From: Planctomycetota bacterium
Lineage (GTDB): Bacteria > Planctomycetota > Planctomycetia > Pirellulales > Pirellulaceae
Length of the DNA stretch: 6,863 nucleotides
Assembly: GCA_026692885.1 (NCBI GenBank)
Contig: JAPLNJ010000690.1
Coordinates: 1 to 6,863, forward strand
Direction of reading: 5' to 3'
Position numbers and translations under genes: made by a program. Below are positions 1-6,500 of this stretch, one piece after another; positions within the stretch are counted from its first letter, which is position 1, and the number at the start of each line of letters is the position of its first letter. The notes under the pieces are model-generated. The model was not told where the DNA came from. It saw nothing but the letters and a program-made list of their open reading frames with translations, and ran no database searches.

Positions 1-270
1 AAGCCGACGACGATCGGCACACCGCAAGGAGGCGTGATTTCGCCTTTGTTGGCGAACATCGTGCTCAATCACCTGGACTGGAAACTGCACGAAGCGGGCT
101 ACCGCTTCGCGCGGTATGCCGACGACTTCGTCGTCGTGTGCGGGGTATTTTCGTCGCAAGCTGAGCTTACTGACCTTGGAGGAATTTTGTACGTATCGGG
201 AGATGCTCGTGGGGAAGCACGCCGCGTGATTCCTCGGTGTGTGGCAACTTCAGTTGGGGTCGCCCGGTGA
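1..270 (+). pseudogene. Group II intron-type reverse transcriptase/maturase, central fragment truncated at both ends
   Basis: Reading from base 1 in frame 1, the first 49 or so codons match the catalytic palm of bacterial group II intron reverse transcriptases: [15 protein letters not shown] (codons 6-20, the RT-4 block) followed by [10 protein letters not shown] (codons 38-47, the RT-5 block with the metal-binding YADD at 115-126). These enzymes copy and mobilise group II introns and help them splice. The start lies outside the window. After the VVC codons (about 147) the reading continues open to TGA at 268-270, but the residues no longer resemble the family. The expected RT-6/7, thumb/maturase (X) and HNH regions are absent here and nowhere else in the window. 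I read this as a remnant deleted or recombined at about 147-150. Family identity is firm; inactivity is inferred from the missing C-terminal half. The left part could still be intact outside the window. Confidence 0.85.
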
Positions 271-432
271 GAGACCTTCACGCCGGTAAATATGGGGAAT
301 TGACCCCATCGCGACAACGGGGAGGGGGAGGTCGGGTTCCCCGGCCTCTCCTTTACCCGCTGAAACAAGGCTTGACGCATCGGACGAACAGTGCGTGTGG
401 GATGCACCGATTTGTTTCGCCCTTTCAGACGA
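150..432. other. Non-coding stretch after the RT remnant, origin unresolved
   Basis: No reading frame here has a recognisable product. The composition and several G-rich hairpins suggest structured RNA or mobile-element debris. The clearest stem is a 9-bp hairpin with one G-U pair: arms 328-336 and 340-348 around a 3-nt loop. Given the RT remnant immediately upstream it could be left-over group II intron RNA, but I could not find a convincing domain V (the conserved 34-nt hairpin with an AGC or CGC triad) or a clear intron 3' end, so this is not called as an intron. Confidence 0.4.
328..348. other. Short GC-rich hairpin
   Basis: Arms GAGGTCGGG (328-336) and CCCGGCCTC (340-348) pair over 9 bp with one G-U pair and leave a TTC loop. 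No T-tract follows, so it is not a standard intrinsic terminator. Its role is unknown. It may be part of a larger RNA fold in 150-432. Confidence 0.45.
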
Positions 433-527
433 GGGTCTGTCCTTCAAATTTCATTTTCGCGGCGGAGACGTCTCGTCAGTACGGGAAGCATTGTCGCCGC
501 GAAAAATGAAATTTGAACGACAGACCC
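433..527. repeat. Long inverted repeat, hairpin-forming mobile or REP-like element
   Basis: The left arm (433-464, beginning GGGTCTGTCCTTCAAATTTC) is the reverse complement of the right arm (495-527, ending GAACGACAGACCC) apart from one substitution and one single-base indel over about 32 nt. The 30-nt centre contains the perfect palindrome GAGACGTCTC (465-474). The outer GGGTCTGTC/GACAGACCC ends resemble the palindromic termini of REP sequences mobilised by REP-associated tyrosine transposases, and of small MITEs. No transposase lies in the window, so it would be a non-autonomous copy. The inverted repeat is certain; its mobility is inferred. Confidence 0.75.
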
Positions 528-535
528 CAGCCGGA

Positions 536-768
536 TCGTAACACGGCGAAATGCCGTCACTGCGAGCTGGTCCCGTCCGAGAAGCTCCCGACGTAAGTCG
601 GTGAGAGCAGTCCCGCCAACTCCTAACACCGCGGCGCCTCACCGAGTTCTTCCGACTCGTCGGAGATGGGGCTCCGGGTTAGGCACCGGGCGGGAACACT
701 CCCACCGACTTACGTCGGGAGCTTCTCGGGGGCGATCACGACGCTGCGAGCATTTCACAACGTTACGA
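536..768. repeat. Nested quasi-palindrome of about 233 bp, candidate MITE or REP doublet
   Basis: The core consists of perfect 27-nt inverted arms at 577-603 and 703-729, starting CCGAGAAGCTCCCGACGTAA on the left. Similarity continues inward to give imperfect arms at 577-617 and 689-729. Each arm itself contains a small stem, CCGAC-GTAA-GTCGG (588-601), mirrored as CCGAC-TTAC-GTCGG (705-718). Outside the core, TCGTAAC (536-542) and GAAATGC (548-554) are mirrored by GCATTTC (750-756) and GTTACGA (762-768), with the same 5-nt spacing on both sides. The tip carries CGAGT (643-647) and ACTCG (655-659). The whole could fold as one long cruciform or RNA hairpin. No coding sequence is inside. No clear target-site duplication is visible. 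Confidence 0.75.
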
Positions 769-960
769 GCATGGCCTCAACGCTTAATCTCGCGCCATTC
801 GGCGTAAGCCCGGATGGGGGCGGAACGAAAACACGACCATCCGTTTGACTCCCCAATTTTGCGATAGCCCACCCCCCACCCGCTCGCCAATCACCTTCCC
901 CCTCGCGACAAATCGGACAATTTCGTCCATTTCGCTACGGACGGCAAAGTCGGCATGAAA
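769..960. other. Intergenic stretch without recognised features
   Basis: No reading frame here shows family resemblance. It includes a C-rich tract (about 867-883) and the short phrase GGCGTAAGCCCGG (800-812). I see no tRNA, rRNA or terminator. Confidence 0.4.
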
Positions 961-967
961 CGTTCAG

Positions 968-1061
968 GCAGTTTAGATAAGCGGCGGTAGCTGCGTAGTT
1001 TCAGTAATTAGTGAGATATAGCAAGTTAATTGCATTTTGCTGCTATACGCAGTTTCGGCAA
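968..1061. promoter_or_regulatory. Phased 13-nt motif, three copies on a 27-nt step, in an AT-richer patch
   Basis: Three copies fit GYAGTTTMRRYAA: GCAGTTTAGATAA (968-980), GTAGTTTCAGTAA (995-1007) and GCAGTTTCGGCAA (1049-1061). Their starts are 27 and 54 nt apart, and the skipped slot at 1022 holds a weak match (CAAGTTAA). The patch is AT-richer than its surroundings and lies about 260-350 nt upstream of the large gene's start. It could be an array of regulator-binding sites or a decayed 27-bp tandem repeat. With only three short degenerate copies, chance is possible. Confidence 0.3.
1041..1049 (+). promoter_or_regulatory. Possible extended -10 promoter element
   Basis: TGCTATACG at 1041-1049 has the TGn extension followed by TATA of a sigma-70-type -10 box, in the AT-richer patch upstream of the large gene. 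No good -35 box lies at 16-18 nt upstream, and the last two bases of the hexamer deviate from consensus. This is the best candidate I can see for the 1321 gene, but it is weak. Confidence 0.2.
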
Positions 1062-1103
1062 TGTGCGAAAGCTAGCGAATTAAGCGTGAACCATCGGTGA
1101 CGA

Positions 1104-1148
1104 AGGTGTTTTCGTACGGATGCACAGTGTGTCCTGGCGGGAACACCT
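1104..1148. other. Short inverted repeat in the leader region
   Basis: AGGTGTT (1104-1110) and AACACCT (1142-1148) are perfect reverse complements separated by 31 nt. They could form a hairpin in the leader RNA of the downstream gene or be an operator-like site. No known family is recognised. Confidence 0.3.
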
Positions 1149-1212
1149 GGGGGACGTGTGTGTGCGCGTGACGCATGACGGTTCTGCTCGGGATGGAACA
1201 ACCTGTGGAATT

Positions 1213-1244
1213 CCGACCTTGGGACTCTGCGACTTTCCGACTCC
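1213..1244. repeat. Degenerate octamer tandem repeat, four units
   Basis: The units CCGACCTT, GGGACTCT, GCGACTTT and CCGACTCC follow each other without gaps and all fit SSGACYYY. The array sits about 80-110 nt upstream of the large gene's start codon and shortly before the heptamer array. The function is unknown. Short arrays of this type mutate by slippage and could tune spacing or expression. Confidence 0.55.
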
Positions 1245-1262
1245 TCGGCCTTTGTGACCTAA

Positions 1263-1297
1263 CCCCTGACCACTGACCCCTGACCCCTGACCACTAC
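1263..1297. repeat. Heptamer tandem repeat (CCMCTGA), five units
   Basis: The units CCCCTGA, CCACTGA, CCCCTGA, CCCCTGA and CCACTAC run head to tail, the last with its two final bases changed. The array ends 9 nt before the ribosome binding site of the large gene, so it lies in the 5' untranslated region if transcription starts upstream. Because 7 is not a multiple of 3 and the array is outside the coding region, unit gain or loss would alter leader length rather than protein. Confidence 0.8.
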
Positions 1298-1308
1298 CCC
1301 GTTCCCGT

Positions 1309-1313
1309 AGAGG
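1309..1313 (+). promoter_or_regulatory. Ribosome binding site of the large gene
   Basis: AGAGG lies 7 nt before ATG at 1321, the usual Shine-Dalgarno distance. A second in-frame ATG at 1327 would leave 13 nt, so 1321 is the preferred start. Confidence 0.6.
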
Positions 1314-1320
1314 CTTCACG

Positions 1321-2952
1321 ATGGCTATGCATTTCCCCTTCTTCGGTTCCGACTCGACTCGCAAGTCCGCGAAACGTACCAGCCAGCGACGCGAAAAGGA
1401 CATCCGTCACCGACGGCGACAACTGCTGGTGGAAGCGTTGGAAGATCGCCGACTGCTGGCGGCGTTTGCCGATGCAGGTGCTCAGCTCAACCTGAATCTC
1501 AACACAGCCAGTGGTGCCTTGGGCATTGTTTCCAACGGGGCCGCTACCTCCTACACGCTCACGTTGAGCGGGACCGAGGTGTGGACTAGCGACGGCGACA
1601 CCGTTAACGTGACCGGCACGGGCACGAGCACCCTGACCGTCACCTCCGCCGGCCAGACAGCATTCACATCGGGGATCAACATCACGGACTCCGCGGCCGA
1701 TACCAGTGTCAACTTCAATACCAGCGGTTTGAATACCTACGTCAATAACTTCACCGTCACCCTCGACGCCGCCTCGGCCGGCACGATCACGTTCAGCGGC
1801 ACATCTTCCTTCACAGGATCGGCGGCGTTATCCGTCAGCACGTCCAGGAACATCGTATTCAACAGCAGCGCAGCGTTGTCCAGCGTGAATGGCAATCTGA
1901 CGCTCAGCGCCAACCAGCAAGCGTCGCCGACCGGCGGCAGTTTCATCGGGATCGCCCTGAGCAACGCCACGATCTCGACCACGGGGACGGGCAACATCAG
2001 TCTCTCCGGCCGCGGCGGGGACACGGGTGGGAGTCAGATTGGTGTGCAGATTTCAGCGGGTGGCAAGATCCAACCGACGGGCAGCGGCACGGTGATCGTC
2101 GACGGTCAGGGCGGCGCCAGCACGTCAGACTTCAACCTCGGCGTTTATGTCGGCGGCTCGCAGATCACGTCGAGCGGCGGCGCGGTGCTGGTCGAGGGGA
2201 CCGGCGGCGGAGCCGGTTCGTCCAGCAGCAACTACGGCGTCAGTGCCAAATCGGGCGGCGTGATCACGAATGCGGGGACGGGCGCGGGGGCCACGGTGAC
2301 GGTCAAGGGGTTCGGCGGAAACACCGTGGGGACCGGAGGTTATAACTACGGCGTGAAGGTCGACAGCACCGGCGCGCAGATCACGTCGAGCGGCGGCGCG
2401 ATTTCTATCACCGGCGTCAGCGGTGGGACGAGCAGCCCGGCCATCGTGGTAACCAACGCCGGCCAGATTGTGGCCACCTCCGGCACCCCCACGGTGACGG
2501 TCAGCGGCGATTCGATGGATCTCACGTCCTCTACCTCGATCAACGCCGGTGCCAATCCCGTCGTGCTCAAGCCGTGGACAACCGGGACGCGGATCAACTT
2601 GGGCGGCGCCGACGTGCTCAGCGACAGCCCGCTGACCCTCGGCCTGACCGCCGCCGAACTGGCTTCGATCACCGCCGGCACGCTGCAGATCGGCGACACA
2701 AACAGCGGCAACATCACCGTCAGCGACGCGATCGCACGTTCCACGGCGACCAACTTGAACGTTACCACCGGCAGCGGGAAGAACATCGTCTTTAGCGGCG
2801 CCGGTGCGTTCGATTCGGCGGGCGGCAATGTGACGTTGACCGCCAGCGGCACGGGCGCCATCACCTCCGGCACGGCGACGACCGACATCACGGCGGGGGG
2901 CCGGAACGATCTCGCTGAACGCCTGTTCCGACGGGTTCGGGGCCTCCGGTAA
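1321..2952 (+). CDS. Giant LEPRxLL-type beta-helix surface protein, N-terminal part, ended early by a frameshift
   Basis: Probably a secreted or cell-surface adhesin-like protein; no enzymatic motif is visible. Residues 1-37 are strongly basic (RKSAKR, RHRRRQ) and lead into LVEALEDRRLLAA (residues 36-48), a variant of the LEPRxLL motif found at the N-terminus of many giant secreted proteins in Planctomycetes. Low-complexity beta-strand sequence follows: Thr-, Gly-, Ser-, Asn- and Val-rich, without cysteine. It contains five 31-38-residue repeats (2041-2535) and a filamentous-haemagglutinin-like stretch with LTLGLTAAELASITAGTLQI (near 2635-2694). Up to about 2900 the sequence is family-like. 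The last codons, NDLAERLFRRVRGLR before TAA at 2950-2952, are off-frame. The next frame (+1) restores GTISLNACSDG and continues the protein at 2903. The unbroken gene would span 1321 to beyond 6863. The start is supported by AGAGG 7 nt upstream. Confidence 0.85.
   Translation: MAMHFPFFGSDSTRKSAKRTSQRREKDIRHRRRQLLVEALEDRRLLAAFADAGAQLNLNLNTASGALGIVSNGAATSYTLTLSGTEVWTSDGDTVNVTGTGTSTLTVTSAGQTAFTSGINITDSAADTSVNFNTSGLNTYVNNFTVTLDAASAGTITFSGTSSFTGSAALSVSTSRNIVFNSSAALSSVNGNLTLSANQQASPTGGSFIGIALSNATISTTGTGNISLSGRGGDTGGSQIGVQISAGGKIQPTGSGTVIVDGQGGASTSDFNLGVYVGGSQITSSGGAVLVEGTGGGAGSSSSNYGVSAKSGGVITNAGTGAGATVTVKGFGGNTVGTGGYNYGVKVDSTGAQITSSGGAISITGVSGGTSSPAIVVTNAGQIVATSGTPTVTVSGDSMDLTSSTSINAGANPVVLKPWTTGTRINLGGADVLSDSPLTLGLTAAELASITAGTLQIGDTNSGNITVSDAIARSTATNLNVTTGSGKNIVFSGAGAFDSAGGNVTLTASGTGAITSGTATTDITAGGRNDLAERLFRRVRGLR
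1438..1464 (+). other. LEPRxLL-like N-terminal motif (LEDRRLLAA)
   Basis: Residues 40-48 of the large protein read LEDRRLLAA, after a basic region of about 25 residues. In planctomycete giant proteins the LEPRxLL motif sits just where a signal region ends and the extracellular part begins, and it is thought to act in export or sorting. The Pro of the canonical motif is replaced by Asp here. That role comes from family knowledge and is not visible in this sequence. Confidence 0.75.
2041..2535 (+). repeat. Five tandem 31-38-residue beta-helix repeats in the large protein
   Basis: Units begin at 2041 (GVQISAGGKI), 2140 (GVYVGGSQITSSGG), 2236 (GVSAKSGGVITNAG), 2350 (GVKVDSTGAQITSSGG) and 2443 (IVVTNAGQIVATSG). 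Each follows the pattern G-V-x-V, a Gly-rich turn, an I-T-S-S-G-like strand, then a T-V-x-V-x-G-x-GG strand. Unit lengths are 33, 32, 38, 31 and about 31 residues. Such repeats would fit one or two coils each of a right-handed beta-helix. Two units share an identical 24-nt stretch (2161-2184 and 2377-2400). Confidence 0.7.
2895..2902 (+). other. First frame break (+1): extra base in a GGGGGGCC tract
   Basis: Upstream of this tract the beta-helix sequence runs in frame 1; downstream it runs in frame 2, beginning GTISLNACSDGFGASGNPLT. Removing one G from the six-G run (2895-2900) or one C from 2901-2902 joins the frames as ITAG(G/A)GTISLN. The run makes a base-count error, by sequencing or by replication slippage, the simplest explanation. 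The direction needed (skipping one base) does not fit a standard -1 programmed frameshift. Confidence 0.8.
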
Positions 2953-3259
2953 CCCACTGACCTTGTCCGGGACGTACCTGGATGCCACCACGACGGGCAA
3001 CGGCAACCAGTTCCTGAGCGTTTCCGGTTCGATCACGATCGGTGCGACGGGACTCCAGGCCGGCAGCGGTACGGTGGAACTGGACGCCGGCACGTTCACG
3101 CTGGGCGGCAGTAATCGTCTGGCGGACGGGGCGACGGTGACAGTGGCGGGGGCCATTCTGGACACAGGCACGGGGCTGATGGATACCGTGAGTGTATTCA
3201 ACATGAGCAGCGGCTCCTTGAACGGCACCGGCACGATCACGGCCACGACTATGGTCTGA
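2903..3259 (+). CDS. Giant beta-helix protein, middle segment in shifted frame (frame 2)
   Basis: This is a continuation of the 1321 gene, not a separate gene. The frame reads GTISLNACSDGFGASGNPLT and so on to a TGA at 3257-3259. The in-frame ATG at 2963 has no ribosome binding site. Residues TLGGSNRLADGATVTVAG (from 3098) match TLGANDRLIDTVAVTIAG (from 3376, in frame 1) without gaps, so both belong to one repeated 93-residue module that spans the second frame break. The family-like sequence ends at GTITATT (about 3250), followed only by MV and the stop. The segment holds the only cysteine codon I found in the whole large protein (2924-2926). It is translated as part of the protein only if both frame breaks are sequence errors. 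Confidence 0.7.
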   Translation, partial: GTISLNACSDGFGASGNPLTLSGTYLDATTTGNGNQFLSVSGSITIGATGLQAGSGTVELDAGTFTLGGSNRLADGATVTVAGAILDTGTGLMDTVSVFNMSSGSLNGTGTITATTMV

Positions 3260-3535
3260 GCGGCGGGACGGTGACGGCGAACCTGGGGGCCGGGACGATC
3301 ACGGTGACGACGGGCACGGTGACCCTCAACGGGACCGAGGCGGCGACGACGGTGAACATCAACAGCGGGACGCTGACGCTGGGCGCCAATGACCGACTGA
3401 TCGACACGGTCGCGGTCACGATTGCCGGCGGCACGCTGGACCTGAACAACAAGTCCGATACGATCGGCACCTTGACTTTCAACAGCGGGGTACTTCAAAG
3501 CACGGGCGGCACGCAGACCCTGACGCTGGCGGGCA
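3098..3535 (+). repeat. Duplicated 93-residue beta-strand module spanning the second frame break
   Basis: Copy one starts at 3098 (TLGGSNRLADG, frame 2) and copy two at 3376 (TLGANDRLIDT, frame 1). They align without gaps through VTVAGAILD and VTIAGGTLD and on to VFNMSSGSL and TFNSGVLQS with small gaps. The starts are 278 nt apart, or 279 nt (93 codons) once the missing base near 3245-3250 is restored. Confidence 0.65.
3245..3250 (+). other. Second frame break (-1): one base missing, original frame restored
   Basis: Frame 2 reads ...GTITATT then MV and TGA. Frame 1 picks up as YGLSGGTVTANLGAGTI from 3250. Adding one T or a G near 3248-3250 gives ATTYGLSGG or ATSYGLSGG, the usual wording of this repeat type in autotransporter-like proteins. 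The site is not a homopolymer run and not a slippery heptamer. Together with the first break the net shift is zero. Confidence 0.75.
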
Positions 3536-6500
3536 GCACCGCCACGACGCTGCAGATGCAGGGCAACACGACGATTCCGGCCTCCGTGAACGTGGCCTTA
3601 TCGAGCACCACGCTCAGCGGCGTGGGGATGACCTTTGATCCGGCCAGCGGCGGCACGGCCATGCTCAACGGGAACCTCGACCTCAACAGCACTGCCACCG
3701 CCGGCGTGACTCGCACGTTCACGATCAGCGACGGCAGCGCGCCCACGGACGTGCAGATCGCCGGTATTATCACGAACACCACGAGCACAGCGCTGACGAA
3801 GGCCGGCGCCGGTACCCTGACGCTGACCAACGGCACCACGAATACTTTCACCGGCGGCGTGTACTTGAGCGCCGGAACACTGGCGATTTGGGAGGGGAAT
3901 AGCCTGGGGGCGTTGCCGGGTTCGCCGACGGTGAACTTGACGGTGACTGGGACCAGTACCCTGCAGTTTGCGCATCAGCCCGTCAGCGACGTGCTGGCGA
4001 ATCGTTCCTTCCTGATCAACTCCGGCGTGACGCTCACGATCGACACGCAAAGCTACAGCGAGGCGATTCAGGGGGTGATCAGTGGAGCGAGCGGCGCGCT
4101 CAGGAAAGTCGGCACCGGCTTGCTGACCCTCAATGGCGTCGACACGTACACCGGTGCCACGACGATCGATGCGGGCACGCTCAAGCTGGGTGTAGCCGGC
4201 GCCTTGGGCAATGGAACCAATAATACTTCGGGCGTGACTGTGAGCGCCACGGGTGCGGCGCTGGATCTCAACGGCTTTACGCCAACGGCGAACGTGGGGT
4301 TGACACTCAATGGCACGGGCATCGCCAGCGGCGGCGCCCTGACGAACAGCGGCGGGACGGCGACCTATGGCGGCTTGCTGACGCTGGGCAGCGCCAGCAG
4401 CATCGTGTCGAACAGCGGCAACATCGTGCTCTCTAACACAGGCACCATCACCGGCGCGACGTTTGGGCTGACGCTGGATGGCACTGCCAGCGGTAGCAGC
4501 GTGGCCAGTATCATCGGCACGACCAGCGGCAGCCTGACCAAGGCGGGCACGGGCACATGGACCCTCAGCGGTGCCAGCACATTTACGGGGGGTACCACGG
4601 TCAACAACGGCACCTTGGCCTTGTCCGGGGGTTCCACGAACAACATCGCCAGTTCGGCGACGATCGACTTGCAGACGGATGCGACGCGGGTGCTGGATGT
4701 AACCGGCCTGAGCGGCGGCACGCTGGTCCTGGCCAGCGGCCAGACGCTTAAGGGCAAAGGGACGGTGAGCGGGAAGCTGACGGCGGCAGATGGTTCCGCG
4801 ATTTCCCCCGGCGCGGCTGACGCTGGTACGGGGGTGTTGGCCACCGGCGACCTGACGCTCAGTGCCACGTCCAGCGTCACGTTCGATGTCAATGGCTACA
4901 CGACCGCGGATACCGATTTCGACCAGTTGAGCGTCGCGGGCGCAGTCGCCATCAACAACGCGAACGTGACCTTCCAAGGCACCACGGCGACTCCGCCGAC
5001 CAGTACCACCATCAAGCTGATCGACAACAACGGCACCGGGGATGCAGTCACGGGCACCTACTTCAACGGTTACCCCCAGGGGGCCGCGGTCAGTTTTGGA
5101 AATTTCAGTGGCGTCATCAATTACTTCGGCGGTGACGGCAACGACGTCGTGATTCAAACCGTCGGCCCGATTTCCTACACGCTGCCTGCCGCCGGCGCTT
5201 ACAAGATGCGGCTGAACACCACGGCGAACACCCTCGAGATCCTGGACAGCGGAAACAACGTCCTGCAATCCACGCCGGTCGGCGCCGTGACCAGCGTCAC
5301 GATCGACGGATCGAGCAGCGATGATGTCTTCAATGTCGACTTCGCCAACGGCAATCCGATCCCGGCGGGCGGCTTGACCTTCAACGGGCTTGGTACGTCG
5401 ACGGCGACCGGCGACACGTTGAACGTGATCAACAATGCGACGGCCTTCTCCAGCTTCACGGTCAACCACACGGGTACGGACACGAACGGCTTCAGCGGTG
5501 ATATTTCGATCGATGACGGGAACGTAATCCGCGGGATCCACTTCACCGGCCTCAGCCCGATCAACGCCGGAAACGCCACCGATATCATCTTCCACCTCAC
5601 GGTGGGCGACGACAACGCCACGCTCGCCGACGCCGGCAGCGGGAAGTTCACGCTGAGTGCTCCGGGCTTTGAGTCCACGACGATGAACTATCCTTTGTCC
5701 GGCGGTTCATTGCAGATCTATATGGACACCGGCAATGACACGTTGACGGTCACATCGTTGGCTCTGCTGGCTAATACGAACCTGACAATCGATGGCGAAG
5801 GGGGTCCCACGGACACGGACACGATCAACCTGAACGCAGCCGGTGGGTTCACCGTGACGAAGAATTTGACGCTGAAGGCGGAAACCATCGCGCAGAGCGG
5901 ACCGGTCACCGTGACGGGCACCACGACCTTGGATGCCGGCGCTGGCACGATTACCTTGACGGCCAACAATGTTTTCGGCGGTTCCGTCTCGATCATCAAC
6001 GCAGCCAGTGCTCAATTGACCGACACAAACGGGATCGATGTGAGCGGAGCGTCGCTCACGGGCAGCCTCAGTTTGACGGCAGGGGGCGTCATCACGGACA
6101 GCGGCGCGATTACGGGGACGACGTTGACGACGAGTTCGGTAGGCGGGACGGTGTTAGACTTTGGGGACACGGTGAGCACCTTTAACGCCACGAACACGGG
6201 CAGCGGAAACATTCAACTCACAAACACGGCGGGCACGCTGACGGTGACGGGAATCAGCCAGGCGGGTGGCGGGAACGTGACGGTCGGGAATACTGGCCAA
6301 CTGACGACGTCGGGGGCGATCAGCACGGCGGCGAACGGGACGATCAGCCTGACGGCGACGGGGAACACGCTGACGCTGGGGAGCACGGTGACGGCCGGGG
6401 GCAGCGGGACGGTGACGCTGGCGGCGACGGGAGCCACCAGCGACATTCTGGTGACCGCGACTGTGTCGAGCACGTCGGGCGCGATCGGCGCTACGGCGGG

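Noticed and set aside
150..432. Group II intron RNA domains V and VI following the RT remnant.
   Set aside because: I could not find the conserved domain V hairpin or a consistent intron 3' end by eye. A covariance-model search would decide.
99..509. Several 60-100-codon frames on both strands around the RT remnant.
   Set aside because: They cross the RT fragment and the inverted repeat, overlap one another, and have no start signal or known family.
433..527. Intrinsic terminator or a CRISPR repeat.
   Set aside because: No T-tract follows the hairpin, and there is no array of regularly spaced identical repeats with unique spacers anywhere in the window.
601..848. Two small plus-strand frames (601-807, 666-848).
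   Set aside because: They lie within the quasi-palindrome and its flank. Their translations simply read through the inverted-repeat arm, and no ribosome binding site is visible.
2889..2904. Programmed -1 ribosomal frameshift at the G run.
   Set aside because: The downstream frame requires skipping one base (+1), not slipping back one, and the compensating second shift occurs at a non-slippery sequence.
2125..3498. A 457-codon open frame on the minus strand, and similar ones at 6154-6821.
   Set aside because: Same cause: biased composition opposite repeat coding. There is no ribosome binding site or recognisable domain, and the plus-strand frames carry the homology.
5128..5154. GGDGNDVVI as an RTX calcium-binding repeat and evidence for type I secretion.
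   Set aside because: Only one copy is present, and this phrase commonly ends PATR-type blocks, so it does not support an RTX array.
3598..5595. A 665-codon open frame on the minus strand opposite the giant gene.
   Set aside because: It is a by-product of GC-rich Thr/Gly codons on the plus strand. Its translation is Arg/Ala/Gly/Val/Asp-rich with no family resemblance, while the plus strand shows clear PATR repeats over the same bases.
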